From: Lojkania enalia
Taxonomy: Eukaryota > Ascomycota > Dothideomycetes > Pleosporales
Assembly (NCBI GenBank): GCA_010094045.1
Contig: ML986632.1
Coordinates: 69,036 to 133,035 of the forward strand
Length of the DNA stretch: 64,000 nt
Reading direction: 5' to 3'
Shown here one piece after another: positions 1-12,787 of this stretch (within the stretch, counting starts at the first letter, position 1; each line of letters opens with the position of its first letter). A model generated the notes under the pieces. The model saw nothing but the letters and a program-made list of their open reading frames with translations. It ran no database searches and had not been told where the DNA came from. The position numbers and the translations under genes are program-made.

Positions 1-3000
1 CTCTCCGGCGAATTTTCCACGTGGGTGGGGCGATTACCTAGGCCTGAGTATTATGGCTCGTGTTGGAACGTAGCCCCTGTCGTGAGATGTAAGGGATAAG
101 ACTGGTGTTGGTGATGGCAGTGCCCAGGTTAGCCGGCTGACAGATCCATGGTGTTGACGTTGAAGCTCCAGCTGCATCGTCTTGGCGGACCCTGCATGTT
201 ACACACTAAATTTGCCTGGCTTCTACGCTATGGACCGCGAGGCTGACTTCACCCTCATCACCTCATCACACAGCCTCGTCTTAACCCCAGTATCGCGCAG
301 CACACGGTCAAATAAGGGCGGGAGGGACATAGGCGATATGCGTGGGGGGGGCTTGCAGCTAATTAATTCCCTCTGTGACCTGTCTGACAGCCAATCTCTG
401 AATGCAGCTTACGCAAGACTGACGGTCGCTAGGAACTCCTGAAAACAAAATGAGGGTATGAATTCTGGGCCCGATTAGAATGGCTCTAAATATTTAAATA
501 TTTAGGAGAGTTATTATGCTGCTGTGTTTGGCCGCATATTTTTGCATCCAACTAGCGACGTAACGGAGAGGTTAAGGGTCCTACAATGCTAAAATCGAAT
601 TGTCACTAATTATGTCCATTTTCACTGCAAGAAGTGTTTTCCTTTTATGCCAAATATACCCACGCGTTTCTCTTCTATGCAGCCTCTTCTATGCAGCGTA
701 GCATGTTTCCTAATCATCCTAGAAGAGTAGGTGGGTAGTATAGTGGGGGATCGGCCATCTGAAACGGCCGGTCTCGATCTTCCACCTAGAAGGCATAAAC
801 AAAGGTATAGCACCTAGTTTCAAGATTACGCAACTACGCAATTGTGTGGAAACCATATGTTCGTGTAGGATCTAGGTAATGCATTAGGCCATCGGCGCGG
901 AGATTTTATGAATCCGGGGGCGATCTCCGCAAGGTCGCAGGTTAACGTGGCGGTGATCGAAGAGTGAAGGCATTCGTTTCATTTAAAAAGGCTTCGACGA
1001 GATGAGTTACGGGTCCGTGACGCGGCCTAAGGCTCCCAAGCTTTGGATAAAGCCTTTTGTTGTGGTATGAGCCTGTGGGATTCAGAACAAGACACTGAAA
1101 TACGCTGGGCGTTCTATAGCTCAGAGTGTGTACTAATTTTCAAAGGACTTGATCAAGAATGGAACGGAAGCAAGCTCTAGAATTGTTAGCGGGAACATGA
1201 TTGAAAGGCTTCAATTACAATGGGGACTAAAGCTCGATTGTAGACTCAATCGCTTGCTAGCTACCCGCGTGAGTAGCTGCCTTGTAATCAAGATCTCAAG
1301 CTGCGTAGCGAGAATTCGCCTAAGCATCATAGGAAAGCCGAGTAAGAACAACGATAGAAAGCCTAGGGCGATTCGCCTTGTTACATGGACGATTCCAGGC
1401 AATAGGTTGTCGGGTTCGAAAAGTCGTACAATGAGACAAAGGAATCCGAACGTAGGGCTAGGAAGACCCCTGAGCTTTTAATCGCATCAATAGCTGACTC
1501 TGGGCATTACAAATGAATGGGGATGAAATGCGGCTCGAGTTCGGTAGATTTCAAACATCTTAGGGGTTAGCCACTGGACCCGGATCTAGGTCCCAACATG
1601 GAATTGAGATACGCAAAGCCGGAAGTTGCTGTTGAGCGCATCGAGTCTCAAGATGGCACGTACTTTTGCTACCATAATGGCGCAGCCATGGGCGAGCAAA
1701 GACTGATGAGGTAAACGTTTGGCGAGGCGCCCGGAGCGTAAGGTAAGACCAGTTGCGACTCACAACAAATAGCCCAAACGTGTAGAGACTTGTATAGAAA
1801 TGATGGGGCGCGTAAAGTTGGAGAGTTGATTGTACGGGAATTTAAGCAGAACAAGGCTCTCATACAAGGGATATCCAGGATTCGAGGCTGCAAATCTCAT
1901 ATCCCTAGGTCAATGAGAACCGGTAATGAGGATAATAAAAACAGTTTATCCAGAGAGATGAAAGTATTCCTTCGGGATTCATTATAGAGAAAGGTCATTT
2001 GAGCTCAGGAGGTGCGTTGTGGTCTTAGTGTCTTGGTAACTTTATCCTACTCGCCCTAGGATATCGTAGAATGCGCTGCAATAGAGCGAAATCTCGAAAA
2101 ATTTTTTTTTTTTAGCGGGATTGGACCCAGGAACAGCGCTTTTGATCGGCTTCTAGAAGATTGTCGGCATGCAGTAGTGGAAGTATACCTACCTTGGTAG
2201 GTAGAAATAAGAGATCACGTGCGAACATGGTAAGCACTGGCCTTGCTAAGAGCACACTGCATGCATTAACTGTGTTTCAAGCCCGCAGCTTAAAGGCCGC
2301 GCCAGCATTCCAGCCTCGAGCGCGCTTCTGCAATAGCAAACGATGACTGATGCCGTCTGCGACATAGGTTCCTAATCCTGTACGACCTTCTTACGCGATT
2401 TTAAGACCTTGGCATAGAGTTGCGTAAATTCTCAAAACTTAAGGAAAGGAAGCATGACGATGGCTTTTAAAACGCCATAGACGAGCGAATGGTAGAGTAG
2501 ATGCCGTGTAACCTTATCATTTCATTCAACCTAGCCGTAATGGCGATCTCACGGATCATGTTGACACGAGATAGCTCCCGGCATTGTGGATCACTGAGAC
2601 TTGGCAAATCCTTCAAAGGTATTGGACAGGCTTCGCAATGATGCTTGAGCGCCCGCACGATAGATAGGACTTGACCAAAATGTGAGCTTTTTGCCCTCCG
2701 GCAAGTCGATCTCGATGAAAGTTAAAAGCGCGAAATATGACTACTTCAGCAGCTAGCCTTGGCTATTCATGATAAGAATATGTTGCACAATGAAATTAAA
2801 CATTCTGCGGCGAATCAATTAGCAAAGATATTGCGAAGACGCTGCGGGTAGGGCGTAATCCTTCGCCGGCGCGTGGCTACGCAGACTGAATGTTCGACCA
2901 CCGACACCCAGAGCCAGGATTCACGACACAGCTCGGTGGTGCATAGCGTGTCTGGCCGCGTGATGGGCGAGCTCGCAGGACCAGGAAGGATCTTCGGAAG

Positions 3001-3700
3001 TACGGAGAAGAGTTTGTCTTGCCTTTGACGCTTGAATTGAAAGGTGCACCGTGTTGCCCAAACTGGAGGGCAACATAACCTTGAATGGCTCCCATGATTG
3101 TTGGCCTCGTGGGAACGGTTAAGAAACATTGACTCGAGTATCCCAGTCTATAGTAATGCAAAATTGCCGCCTTCTTCGATATTCCAGAAGCTGACATACA
3201 GGAGGTCAAAAGGCACTTGGTTCATTGTCCGATCCCGGTTGCAGATTCGTAGGATTACTTGCCTATTACATGGCTTCCCTTGCCGTCCTTGCTCTCTTAG
3301 AGCCAGAGTTAAAGACTATAGAGAACACTAAGTAAGATGAGAAGGCTTGAGTGGCCCTTGACAAGGCGAATGGCACAATCTTGTGCGGCTGCGAGTCACC
3401 GATAATGCGGGCTGTGATGAAGCAGATGGAGACGTCTATGGCTGTGAGGGACACGGTGCGTAGCAGCCCCAAACCGAATCAGTGTCAATATAAGGCCTAG
3501 AAGGAGAATTCCCAGACGCCTGACGCAATCGTGCTCCTGGGCCGCGTCTATAGCGGCCTGAAGTCGGAGTCCGGCAGTATACAAGCTGACAAGGCACAGA
3601 TGCTCCGAGCAACTGTGCTCTGGGTCGAAGCAGCCGAAGGACTGTAACACGTTCACAGTGCAGTGGTTGTTTGAGCAGCACGTCAATCAGCGGTGGAGCT
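1..3700. other. Stretch without a supportable gene
   Basis: Only short, mutually overlapping open frames occur on both strands. None shows a recognisable motif, and none can be joined to a neighbour through a convincing intron. A few homopolymer runs are present (a T run near 2101-2112). I saw no tRNA B-box, no long terminal repeat and no transposase or reverse transcriptase motif. It may be decayed sequence or simply intergenic DNA. Confidence 0.5.
486..505. repeat. 20-bp perfect AT-rich palindrome
   Basis: The 20 bases read identically on both strands (CTAAATATTT followed by AAATATTTAG). No gene lies next to it, and its function, if any, is unknown. Confidence 0.6.
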
Positions 3701-4217
3701 ACGGAGGCAGTGCAGGACGTTACGAGGGTGGGCTAGCAATTCGCTGAGCGGACCTGGTGGGGGAAACGGAAGAGCGTTTTTGGAGGTGGGAGGAACAAGT
3801 GGTGGGGAGTGGGCTCATAGTGACAGGCGATCAGCAGATGGTGAATAGACCCCTGAGAGGCCCGCGAACCACTAGAGCGGAAAATGAGGGACGCACGGTG
3901 AGCGGCGAAAGAGTAGCAGCCTTGTCCCTAGCGGGCAAACTAGCCTAGCAGCGCGGAAAGAGGCATTCTCATGAATGGCGAAGAGGGGTGGCTCGCACGG
4001 CAGTAGGCGGCTGGCTGGGCGGCGTCCCGTCAACGGCTGTGCGGCCTAGTTTAGCCGTCATCGAGGCATCCCGGCTGCTGCTCTGGAAGAAGAAATGAAC
4101 GGGCACTGCAGACGGGCGCGCGGTGGGGGGGGGGGCATCATTCTGCGCTGGCATCAGGACGTCCTAGGAGAGCGTCGAGTAGAGCGGTGTGCTGTCGTCT
4201 GGCATCGCGAGTCGCGA

Positions 4218-4246
<29 letters not shown>
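4218..4246. repeat. CGG trinucleotide microsatellite
   Basis: About 9-10 uninterrupted CGG units. It lies roughly 1.3 kb upstream of the Myb/SANT start codon, and I see no supported gene around it. Confidence 0.9.
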
Positions 4247-4248
<2 letters not shown>

Positions 4249-4880
4249 GTGTGGGTGGTGAGTTGCTGAGAATAAGAATAGCCGAATGCGGCGAATTAAC
4301 AGTCATTGCGAGCGGCACAATGTTAGCAAATTCTATATCAAGGCCATTTACGCGCTCGAGCTAACGGTTTCATGTGAAATGTCCCCTTTTCGCCCCGAGG
4401 ACTGCCGTTTCAAGGCGTTTTTGCTGCATATAAGCGCCCTCAGCACCGAGCAGCCGTGTCTTCCCTGTCCTCCCCCTCGTGCAACCCCTCTGCGGGTGCA
4501 GCCCTTAATTCACCGAATGGGAGCAGCAAGTGGCTGGATCTGAGAGGCTTGCCATGGCCGGCTGGCGTCGTGGACGAGAGAATTTCAGAAAGTGGCCTGC
4601 GCGAAGGATCGGCATCCCGGTCCTTATGGCGCCGCAAGAGCCTACTAACCTTCACCCAGAGCACCGCTCTCAGACCGGCGCAGGCCACCAGCACGGACAG
4701 CCGTTCGTCACAGTCACGCTGCAGCGCGAGAGATTGTTCTTCGTCCATCAGCCAGCAGCTCCCAGCGGACGGGGGAGCGGGAGCTGGCCATGCCTGACCT
4801 GTCCGTCCACACACGTCCTCTGTCCTGTCCACGTCTCCCGCTGCCAGAGCGGGAGCCCTCTTCATGCCTCATGCTACCTC

Positions 4881-4910
4881 CTCGTGCCTCGTGCCTCGTG
4901 CCTTGTGCCT
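4881..4910. repeat. 7-bp tandem repeat (unit CTCGTGC)
   Basis: Four head-to-tail copies of CTCGTGC, the last with one change (CTTGTGC). They sit inside the GC-rich region upstream of the Myb/SANT gene. Confidence 0.8.
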
Positions 4911-5537
4911 CAGACGGTCCCCCCAGGTCCCAGGTTCCCAGATCCGCAGCGCCTGCCAGGGCTGAGCAGCCGTTTCGACAGCGGCGAGGCTGCTCCACCG
5001 TCGGCCGCCGTGTCTCCCTTTGGATCTTCACGCTCTACTAGCTTGGGGTCCCAACGACAGGTCCCCGGCAAGCCGAGAGCTGGCTGCAATTGGACCGGGC
5101 GTAACCGTCGGCCGTCGACGCGGCTCAAGCGCAACAGACCCAGCCCGCCCGGGTCCAGGAGGAGCGACGTTAAGCCATGACGGGACGTCTGGGGACCATG
5201 GGTGAATTGCTGGCGCTAAGCTGCATGGCCCCGGCATCCCAGCATCCTTCTAAATCCGTGGACTGGGGGTACGATAGAGTTGTCGCACTAGAGCCTGCCT
5301 CGAGAACTTGCCCAGCTCCACCTGCGCCGGTGCGTGAGCAGCAAGCATCGCCATCTTGATAAATATTGTCTGAGGCTCTCCTCTCCTACCAAGAGTCGAG
5401 TCCCATCCCTACGGCCCTCTGCCCTCCTGAGATACTACTTTTATATTATGCTCGGCTATTGTTGGCTTCCTTCATAACCACAGTACATTCCAGCACACAC
5501 ATCCACCACCACCACCGCCGCCTCCACTTCTGCCCTC

Positions 5538-6948
5538 ATGCCTGCCGTACTTGAGGGTGCTGTGCCCCCACCCCATCTCCACCTGACCACAAAGTCGTCG
5601 TGGTCGTCCTCTTACAATCCTCTCAAGTTCCCCGTGCCTCCTACCTCGTCACCTGCTCCAATGTCTCCCGAGTCTCTCCCTTCCTATATACCCCACCTTC
5701 ACGGGAGCCCACTTTCCTCCCAGGACCTCGGTGGCTTACCTACTTCTGGCTGGTTCGGCGCCTCTCTGACGGCCCCAGACTGCCAAACCGATGTACGTCA
5801 GCCGCTCGATCCCTTCTTGACCCTACTGACCGTCCCGCTTATCAGACTGGCTATGGGCCGTTTGGTTACGACCAGCCCTACGTGACCCCACACACATCTT
5901 CCATCACATTTTCACCGCCTACGCAGTTTTCAAAGGCTGCAGATGCCCCAATTTCAGTAGCCAAGGATCCTTCGGTAGCTGCATTTTCTCCAGTATCCAC
6001 TTACTCAAGGGTATCTGACTCGGGACGCGGCGAGGGTGTAGGCCTATCAGACGAATCTTACGCGGAAGGCCCGAAAAACCCTACTGAGCCAGCAACACTT
6101 CTTCAAGTAGACTCCAACCCACCTACCCGACCTCGCAGCAGCCCTAGCACTTTCAATCCCAACCAGCCATCAAGCGGCCCAATCGACTATCCGTGGACCA
6201 TGAATCCTTTAGGAATTTCTACTCCTACCATGCAGGCCCATTACTATAACGGTTCTTATCCTCCGGTACGAGCTCGCAGCCCTCGCCTGAGTGAGCCGGC
6301 ATTGGAGATGGTTGCTGACCTAGCCGCACCGCAGCCGCGTCGGATGTACGCTCCTATTGCTCCCCATCCTCTCGGTCAGAGGACTAGTGTGCCGAAGCGG
6401 TCTCGAGAAGACGACGAAGCTTCAGAGAAGTCAAGGAAACGAACAAGGTCTGACTCAAGCGCCACCATGTCTATGGAACTTGGCGAGGAAGATAGACTTC
6501 TTATCCAGTTGAAAGACGAGGAGAGCATGCCTTGGAAAGATATTGCAGCACGATTTCAATCGGACCTAGGTAAAACCTATCAGATACCTGCTCTCCAGAT
6601 GCGCTTGAAGCGACTGCGGGAACGGATGCGGGTATGGACAGAGACAGACGTAAGGGCACTACGTATGGCACACGAATACTGGGTCCAAAATAAGTTTGAT
6701 ATTATTAGTCAGAAGGTACGGACCGCCCCGCGCTCAATCCAGAATTCTTTGCTGATGCTAGGAAGATGCTAGAATATGGAGCTGCAGAGAAGTGGACAGC
6801 TCGACAATGTGCTCGAAAATGGGCAGAAATAGATCCAGGACCAACGCCATACACGACGTACGATCACCATACCACACCATCTTACGCTCCTTATACCATG
6901 AGCCCGGTCGAAGCGACCCCCTTTATGCCTTATTTGCATATCCCTTGA
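5538..6948 (+). CDS. Myb/SANT-domain nuclear protein (three exons)
   Basis: Exons 5538-5792, 5846-6715 and 6766-6948 give a 435-residue protein. The first intron (53 bp) has a strong GTACGT donor, a CTGAC branch and an ATCAG acceptor. It switches reading frame, so the true N-terminus starts MPAVLEGAVPPPH and not in the frame that stays open upstream of exon 2. The second intron is 50 bp. The N-terminal two thirds are Pro/Ser/Thr-rich and look disordered. A basic stretch (KRSREDDEASEKSRKRTRS) precedes a C-terminal Myb-like region with EEDRLLIQLKDEE, PWKDIAARF and WTETDVRALRMAHEYW, completed by exon 3 (KWTARQCARKWAEID). The tryptophan spacing fits a SANT fold, suggesting DNA or chromatin binding. 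Such single proteins with a C-terminal Myb/SANT region are common and mostly uncharacterised in Pezizomycotina. The target is unknown. Confidence 0.8.
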
Positions 6949-9900
6949 GCGCCATCTCACATCTCTCTATCCTGCAGAAGCAACTTCCCGATATTGGCAG
7001 ACGTTCTTCAGAAAAGAGCACAGACATACGCGAGTAGGATCGCTATCCTGTTCAAGAGACACAAAGCACGCCCGATGCATCAACTCGGTTTTTGTGGCCT
7101 CTTTTTATGTACATAATTCAGCCTATCACCAGGGTAAACCGGTGCCGGTCGCTTCATTATTTCGATTCACGCGATCTGGATCTTTCTGCGCTACAAAGGT
7201 GACACTTTGACGCAGCTACGGCCTAAGGGCCATTAGAGGGGGCAAAAGCTTCGCGAAACATTTTCAAAATCAAAGCGATATGATTGCCTGCGATTCTTCC
7301 TATTCCGCCTTCCACCCAGTGTTTCGCTTGCCGTGAGCCACGTTATCGCATTCCGCTATCTTTTCCCCGCCGGGTGGGGCTAGCCATGCGGCGACGCAAT
7401 TATCCAGACCTCGCCACTTTCAGGAGGGGGGTCATTGTTGGGTTCATATTGGACAAAACAGGCGTGGCCTTCTTTGCACAAGATAAAAACTTTGCCGTAG
7501 CGGTAAGCGTTTGAATTACTAAAGATATCGTCTCCTACCCGCGCGTTTCCGACGGTTATCCCGCTTCTCGTGGGTAGATAGGACGGATTTGACCACCAAC
7601 TCTCAATCCGTTTCTGGAGACTGATTTTGGGTAATTGGGATGCATGCCGCTCTATTTCCCTGCTCAGGGCGGCTGTTATTGGTCGTCACAGTATGGCAAT
7701 GAGCGGCCACCCGTTGAAGTACTGCATCAAGCTACTATACGCGCGGTTGTTGGATGTATGCGGAGAGGGAATTTTTTGGAAAATACAGTACACTTGCCTA
7801 TCAATCATTCTAAATGTCTACCAAAATCGAGTTCCCGAGTGCATGGTAGCTGAGGAGATCTAGCAGTGCCACGTTTTAAGACACTGGTCACAGGCGCTCG
7901 TCCCAAATTTCACCAGTGCGTCGAAGCGCGTCGAAAATTAGTCATGTGCAGACTGTCACCGTTTAGAATATAAACATCGATTGGCCCTTTTCGTCTTATA
8001 GGGTTTTCTTTCGAGTGCGTAATATTTGGTGTAGTGCGCCACGTGGATCATGGCTGCTGACCGCATCCTTCAAAAAGCTTCTCTAGCTCCAGAAGGATCT
8101 CGCCCCGACCTTTTCGGATTGGAAAAAACATAGAAGGAGAAAGGTCTGACAAAGTTTACGTGAGTTTCCTCGTACGTTCAGGAAAGCTCGGCTCTATTGC
8201 CTGGCGCTTAGCACGCTCCCGGCGTAGCGCATTTGAGTCGCCCCTGCCTCCCATCACTGGATAAGTTTCAATTCTTTTCCTGATATTTCTGCGAGAAGAC
8301 GATATTTTCTCGTCCGCCCCCATCTAAGCTTAGAGCCCGCCAATCCGGGCCGGATAGGGTGCGGCTGACGAACACATCATTGGTTATTACGGCACAGTTC
8401 TCATTCTGATTGTTGGTGCACCCACTAGACTACATCTCATTCGCCAACATGGACTCAACGGCAAGATTGACGTGCATCTGAGCTTTAGGCACTGTGGCCG
8501 TTCCCCTCTTCAATCCCGAAGCAGTCGGGCGCCATGGTAGAAGCTTGCCGACGAAGACTCCCCGGCACCGTGCCATTGATCTGGCATATACGTGCCACAT
8601 TCTTGCACTTTCAAATCCACGGGTAGCATAATGAAACAACCCAGTCCCCTTCAACTTCGTCTTCCGCTCATATCCGGTAGGTCTTAGGCGTGTCCACCGC
8701 TTCAAGCAGCCTACCACTCAATCCACGCCTTCAATTTTCCAGACTTATGAAACTGGGACCCTCGCCGCTTGAGCGCCAGCTTCACACATCATATCATTTT
8801 CACCGCTTCCCATTCAGCTTCTTGGACTAGCTGCTCTTATTGAGCGGGATTTATCCGGTGAACAAGGCGGTACGTACCTTCAATGCGCCTTATCCATTGG
8901 CCAACAGAATTCGCTCTCTCTATCAGTATTCTGAGTTTTCCCTTAATACTACTGGAACAACCAAGACATTTCAATGGTTCAACCAGCACAATTCGTTGGT
9001 TAGATAGAGAGCCCTTCTGTGAGATCCATTGTTCCCTTGGATCCTAGTCTGGAAGTGGTGGATTCGTTTCTATTTTTCGTAAGTCTAGTAACACACTGAT
9101 CAAGCGGGATCCTCCGGGAAAGGAAGGGGTATCACCGCATGCTGCACATCTGGCACACTATTTACAGGCTACGAGATGTTCTTGTCGTACAGGTCCCCTA
9201 TAAAGTTTGAGATCCATGCCGGCGGGGTGACTGACAGGGTCATGATTGATCTTGTCACTTAGACTACAATAGTTTGAACTCAATCCCTTGAGAGATTTTG
9301 CTTGCATTGCATTATGAGTGCCCCTAAGGGCTGGTAGGAGCCACTTTAGGCTGCATAATCTTCAGCATTAGAGTCTGTCTTAAATTTTTGATGTGTTATT
9401 TGATACATTATTCAGCGACTCCCCGGTTCAGTACTGCCCGGAGCGTATCATTTGGTGAGAGCTTTCTGGGACTGCACAAACACAGCGAATACGGTTGAAG
9501 CCCGTTAAGCAAGTACGATTGAAGGCCTTAGAAGACGGCTGCCTTTGTTTCTCTGCCATCTAGGTTTATTGTGCGTTAGGTAGTACAAGCCGCGTTCCAA
9601 GCCGCTAACGTCAATTCTACCGGCTGTGATATCTGCATCGCCTCTGGACCAAGTATAGATCCGTCTTTTCCATACGTACGACACCGCATTTTCAAGCCTG
9701 CACGATACAGCGTTAAGGTCGAGCGCCTATTATGCATGAATGTTTTCTGCGCCTTAATACACCATATGGTGGCGCAGCCAGCAGCCTTGCATTACACAAA
9801 GCCCCGCACTCGTCAGCGCGCAGTGTACACCTGCATCCCACGTGCCTCACCGATCGTCCTCCGACCTTCTCCTAGCCATCTTCTGAAACAAACACTTGCG

Positions 9901-11028
9901 TCAAGCGATGCTCGAACATGGTCCATGCCAAGCTGTCAAATCTTGGATTGGTAGACCGGCGGCCGGGGGAAGTGATCAAGAAAAGCTCACCGCCGGGCTC
10001 GGGTGCTACTTTTCGGACCTAGAAACTACGCCGACCCCCGTGCCACGATTCCCGTGCTCGGGGATCAATGGTCTGGTGTTGAACGATTCGTGCGACAAGT
10101 CGGCGCGCGCTCGATGCACCCTAATCCCGACTATCTCGACTGTTTTCCTATTTCGCGTCTGCCTTCCCCCTTCGTTCTGCATGTCCAATTTGACCGCCTG
10201 CCCGCATCCTGAGGTGGAGTGATGTCCAGCATACGTTCACCGCGACACTAATACGTGCCCGTTGGAATATTCCGGCAGGTGGCTAACTAAAGGTGCGCTG
10301 GGCGCCCGGCCGGGAAGCTTGCACATGGCATGCCTTCAGCTACTGGGGGAATCCATGGCCACGGCATCTGTGCCTTGCATGCTCGTTAAATCTCTTTAAA
10401 TTGGACGAGGTGCGCTATTGAGGGCTTCTCGAAGGATTGCAGAATATTTTTTTTCCTTTCGGGATCGGGGCAGGGCCTGTTGTCCGTTTTGCTGGGGGGC
10501 CTTGCAGATTGATAATGGGAGGTTGGGAAAGTAGCATGCATGGGTCGATAGATGCTTGACAGATGGTCGATATAGGGATAGAATAAGATGATTAATGCGG
10601 AAAGGGATCTGTGAAGCAGGATCCCAGGATGAGATTTTGATGGGTGAGATTGTTTTGGCTGGGCGGTCTTGCGTCTGCGCCCCTGAGGTGTACGTAGATC
10701 TTCATGCGAAGATCCGCTGTCAAACGCTGAATTGCTGCATTGAGAAAAGGTGGTTAATATACCCTTTTGTAACTCATAACTGTGCATACTAATTGAACTC
10801 GATCTTTGAAGAAGACACGATGAGGGGATAATGCTCTTGATCGAGAGAACATCCAACCTCGGAATGTCTCCTTGGGGCGATGTCTGCCTATATCCAAACT
10901 AGGCTAGTGTCCCCCGGATTTAGGCGTTAGCTTCCATTCTCACCTAGACAGCTTCATCAGCGGAATGTTTTACAAACGATAAGTAACCTCAGAGTGTCAT
11001 ATCTTTTTCCATTTTCCTTTTTCATAAA
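6949..11028. other. 4-kb stretch without a supportable gene
   Basis: Beyond the 3' end of the Myb/SANT gene there are only short frames (for example around 7284-7514, 8430-8717 minus, 9896-10222 and 10386-10856 minus). They have no recognisable motif, no repeated splice logic and mixed composition. The final ~70 bases before 11029 are T- and C-rich and probably contain the promoter and leader of the aldo-keto reductase. No tRNA or transposon signal was seen. Confidence 0.5.
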
Positions 11029-12058
11029 ATGCAAAGAGTAGTCACTCAGCTTACCCATTTGCAACCTCAATTAGCCTCAAAGCTGAACAATCCGCGTTCT
11101 TTCCATACATCATCCCCCACCATGTCAAAGCTCACACTCTCATCAACGTACCGGATGCCATCCGGCTTCGATATCCCAGTTCTAGGCTATGGGGTCTACC
11201 AAACGCCCGCAAACATCGCCTCAGATGTTGTTCAGCATGCCGTCAAAGTGGGCTACCGACACGTCGACTCTGCAGTCGGTTACCGCAATGAAGCCGCAAC
11301 CGCAGACGGGCTCAAGAAATCCGGAATACCCAGGGACCAATTATTCTTTACTACCAAAATCCCCCCGCGCCAGATGAACTATGAGAATTCGAAGTGGCAT
11401 ATAGAAAATACGCTCAAGATTACAGGGCTTGAGTACGTGGATCTGTATCTCCTGCACGCGCCCTACGGCGGAAAAGAGAACCGGATCGGGGCGTGGAAAG
11501 CGCTGGTTGAGGGCGTTGAAGCTGGCAAGATTCGATCTATTGGCGTAAGCAACTTCGGCGTGCATCATCTCGATGAGCTGGAGGCTTGGATTAAGAGCAC
11601 GGAGGAAAAAGAGGGGAAGGGAAAGGGAGGTGTCTTGAGCGTCAATCAGATTGAGCTTCATCCTTGGCTTGCAAGGAAGGATATTGTGGGATGGTGTAAA
11701 GAGAGGGGAGTTGTTGTGGAGGCATATTCGCCTTTGGTGCAGGCGACGAGGTTGGACGATCCGTTGATAGTGCCACTTGCGAAGAAGTATGGGAAGACGC
11801 CGAGTCAGGTTTTGTTGAGGTGGAGTCTGCAGCAGGTATGTCTGTATTCCACTAAATTCATTATGTCCAGCTTGCCTCGGAAAATGAGCTAATACAGATT
11901 CATAGGGGTTTGTCCCTCTACCGAAATCAGTTACCAAATCTCGCATCGAAGAAAACGCGGATATCTACGACTTTGAGCTCACAGACGAGGAAATGCGGAA
12001 ATTGGATACCGGCGTATATGAGCCTTGCACCTGGGACCCGACCGTCAGCCATGATTAA
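11029..12058 (+). CDS. Aldo-keto reductase with a probable mitochondrial leader
   Basis: Exons 11029-11835 and 11906-12058 (70-bp intron, phase 0) encode 319 residues, normal for the AKR superfamily of NAD(P)H-dependent carbonyl reductases. The catalytic tetrad is visible: Asp80 and Tyr85 (HVDSAVGYRNE), Lys110 (FFTTKIP) and His143 (LYLLHAP). Exon 2 supplies the cofactor-binding end (GFVPLPKSVTKSRIEEN). The first 31 residues are basic and Ser/Thr-rich and lack acidic residues (…PRSFHTSSPT), which looks like a mitochondrial presequence. Met32 (position 11122) begins the usual AKR N-terminus. Starting at Met1 would give an organellar form and at Met32 a cytosolic one. The substrate cannot be told from sequence; the fold is closest to the small 2,5-diketo-gluconate/aldose-reductase-like group. 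The neighbouring amidohydrolase on the same strand need not be related. Confidence 0.9.
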
Positions 12059-12787
12059 GTTAATAAGAATGTCGGCCTCTATTCCATGGGAATCTCTGCT
12101 ATGAATAATCCATACATGTGCAATAATCGCCAAACCTATTTGTATTAATTGTTCCGGTTGCCCTCTTTGGGAAGGGCACTAGCGTTGGCATACCGTAACT
12201 ATGGTCGTCATTGAGTGGGACTAAACTCGACTGAGAGGAAACAACAAGTTAATTATATTTTTTGGTAAATTAGTAGCTCTAGTATAATCATAGCCACAGT
12301 CTTGTCTTACACAAGATTATTTAGGGTTATTGCTACAGGGTGGCATCACGTTGCGTTCGACTTTATATGGCGGTAGTCGTAACGATTAAACTTGATTACA
12401 AGACATGAGGTCATGATGCTGGCGGACAGCATTTGTTTCTATGAATATTTTGGTATGCATCAAAATACCACTGAATATTGTCTTTGTCCGGTGGCGATAC
12501 GCTATGAGGGTTATCATGTTCCCATAAACCAGAACGCTTCCATTCCTATAGTAGCATGTGTGCCACGCTATAATAATGTGAATACTCAGAACACTTCTAT
12601 GCCATGTGAAGTAAAGAATTTTAAACAAGGCTGGAAATACCTCCTCTAGAGCAGTTTCCAAACTTCACTGTTCGACAAGACTCATTTCCAAAACAGGGGC
12701 TAGGTGTCTTGGCGTGAACCATCCCGTAATTCGAGGCGCACCTTTCCTCCATCTCCATCGCCTATTCATCTCCAGCCATCTTGGAAG
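12059..12787. other. Intergenic, AT-rich
   Basis: This holds the 3' end of the reductase gene and the upstream region of the amidohydrolase. The frame of the amidohydrolase stays open upstream to about 12704 but contains no ATG before 12788. No other gene is seen. Confidence 0.5.

Larger units (their letters stand above)
3701..5537 (+). promoter_or_regulatory. GC-rich upstream and 5' leader region of the Myb/SANT gene
   Basis: About 1.8 kb of GC-rich DNA lies directly upstream of the Myb/SANT start codon. Many overlapping open frames occur here on both strands, as expected of GC-rich non-coding DNA, and none has a recognisable domain. The last ~170 bases (from about 5,365) are pyrimidine-rich with many CCAC/CACC runs just before the start codon, a pattern common in fungal promoters and leaders. 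A CGG repeat and a 7-bp tandem repeat lie inside. I cannot fix the transcription start. Confidence 0.4.

Noticed and set aside
3266..3686. Overlapping minus-strand frames with a Cys-rich head and a hydrophobic stretch, at first reminiscent of a tetraspanin
   Set aside because: The cysteine pattern and number of membrane helices do not fit, and no intron joins the frames convincingly.
4440..5237. Several long overlapping frames on both strands (up to 216 codons)
   Set aside because: They overlap each other in GC-rich DNA, have no motif, low-complexity Pro/Ser/Arg/Gly content, and lie in the upstream region of the Myb/SANT gene.
10386..10856. 156-codon minus-strand frame
   Set aside because: No motif, Ser/His-rich composition, no splice partner and no regulatory context; likely chance.
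12704..12787. N-terminal extension of the amidohydrolase frame
   Set aside because: The frame is open but has no ATG; the first ATG is 12788. The same applies to extensions before 32616, 55643, 59657 and 62942.
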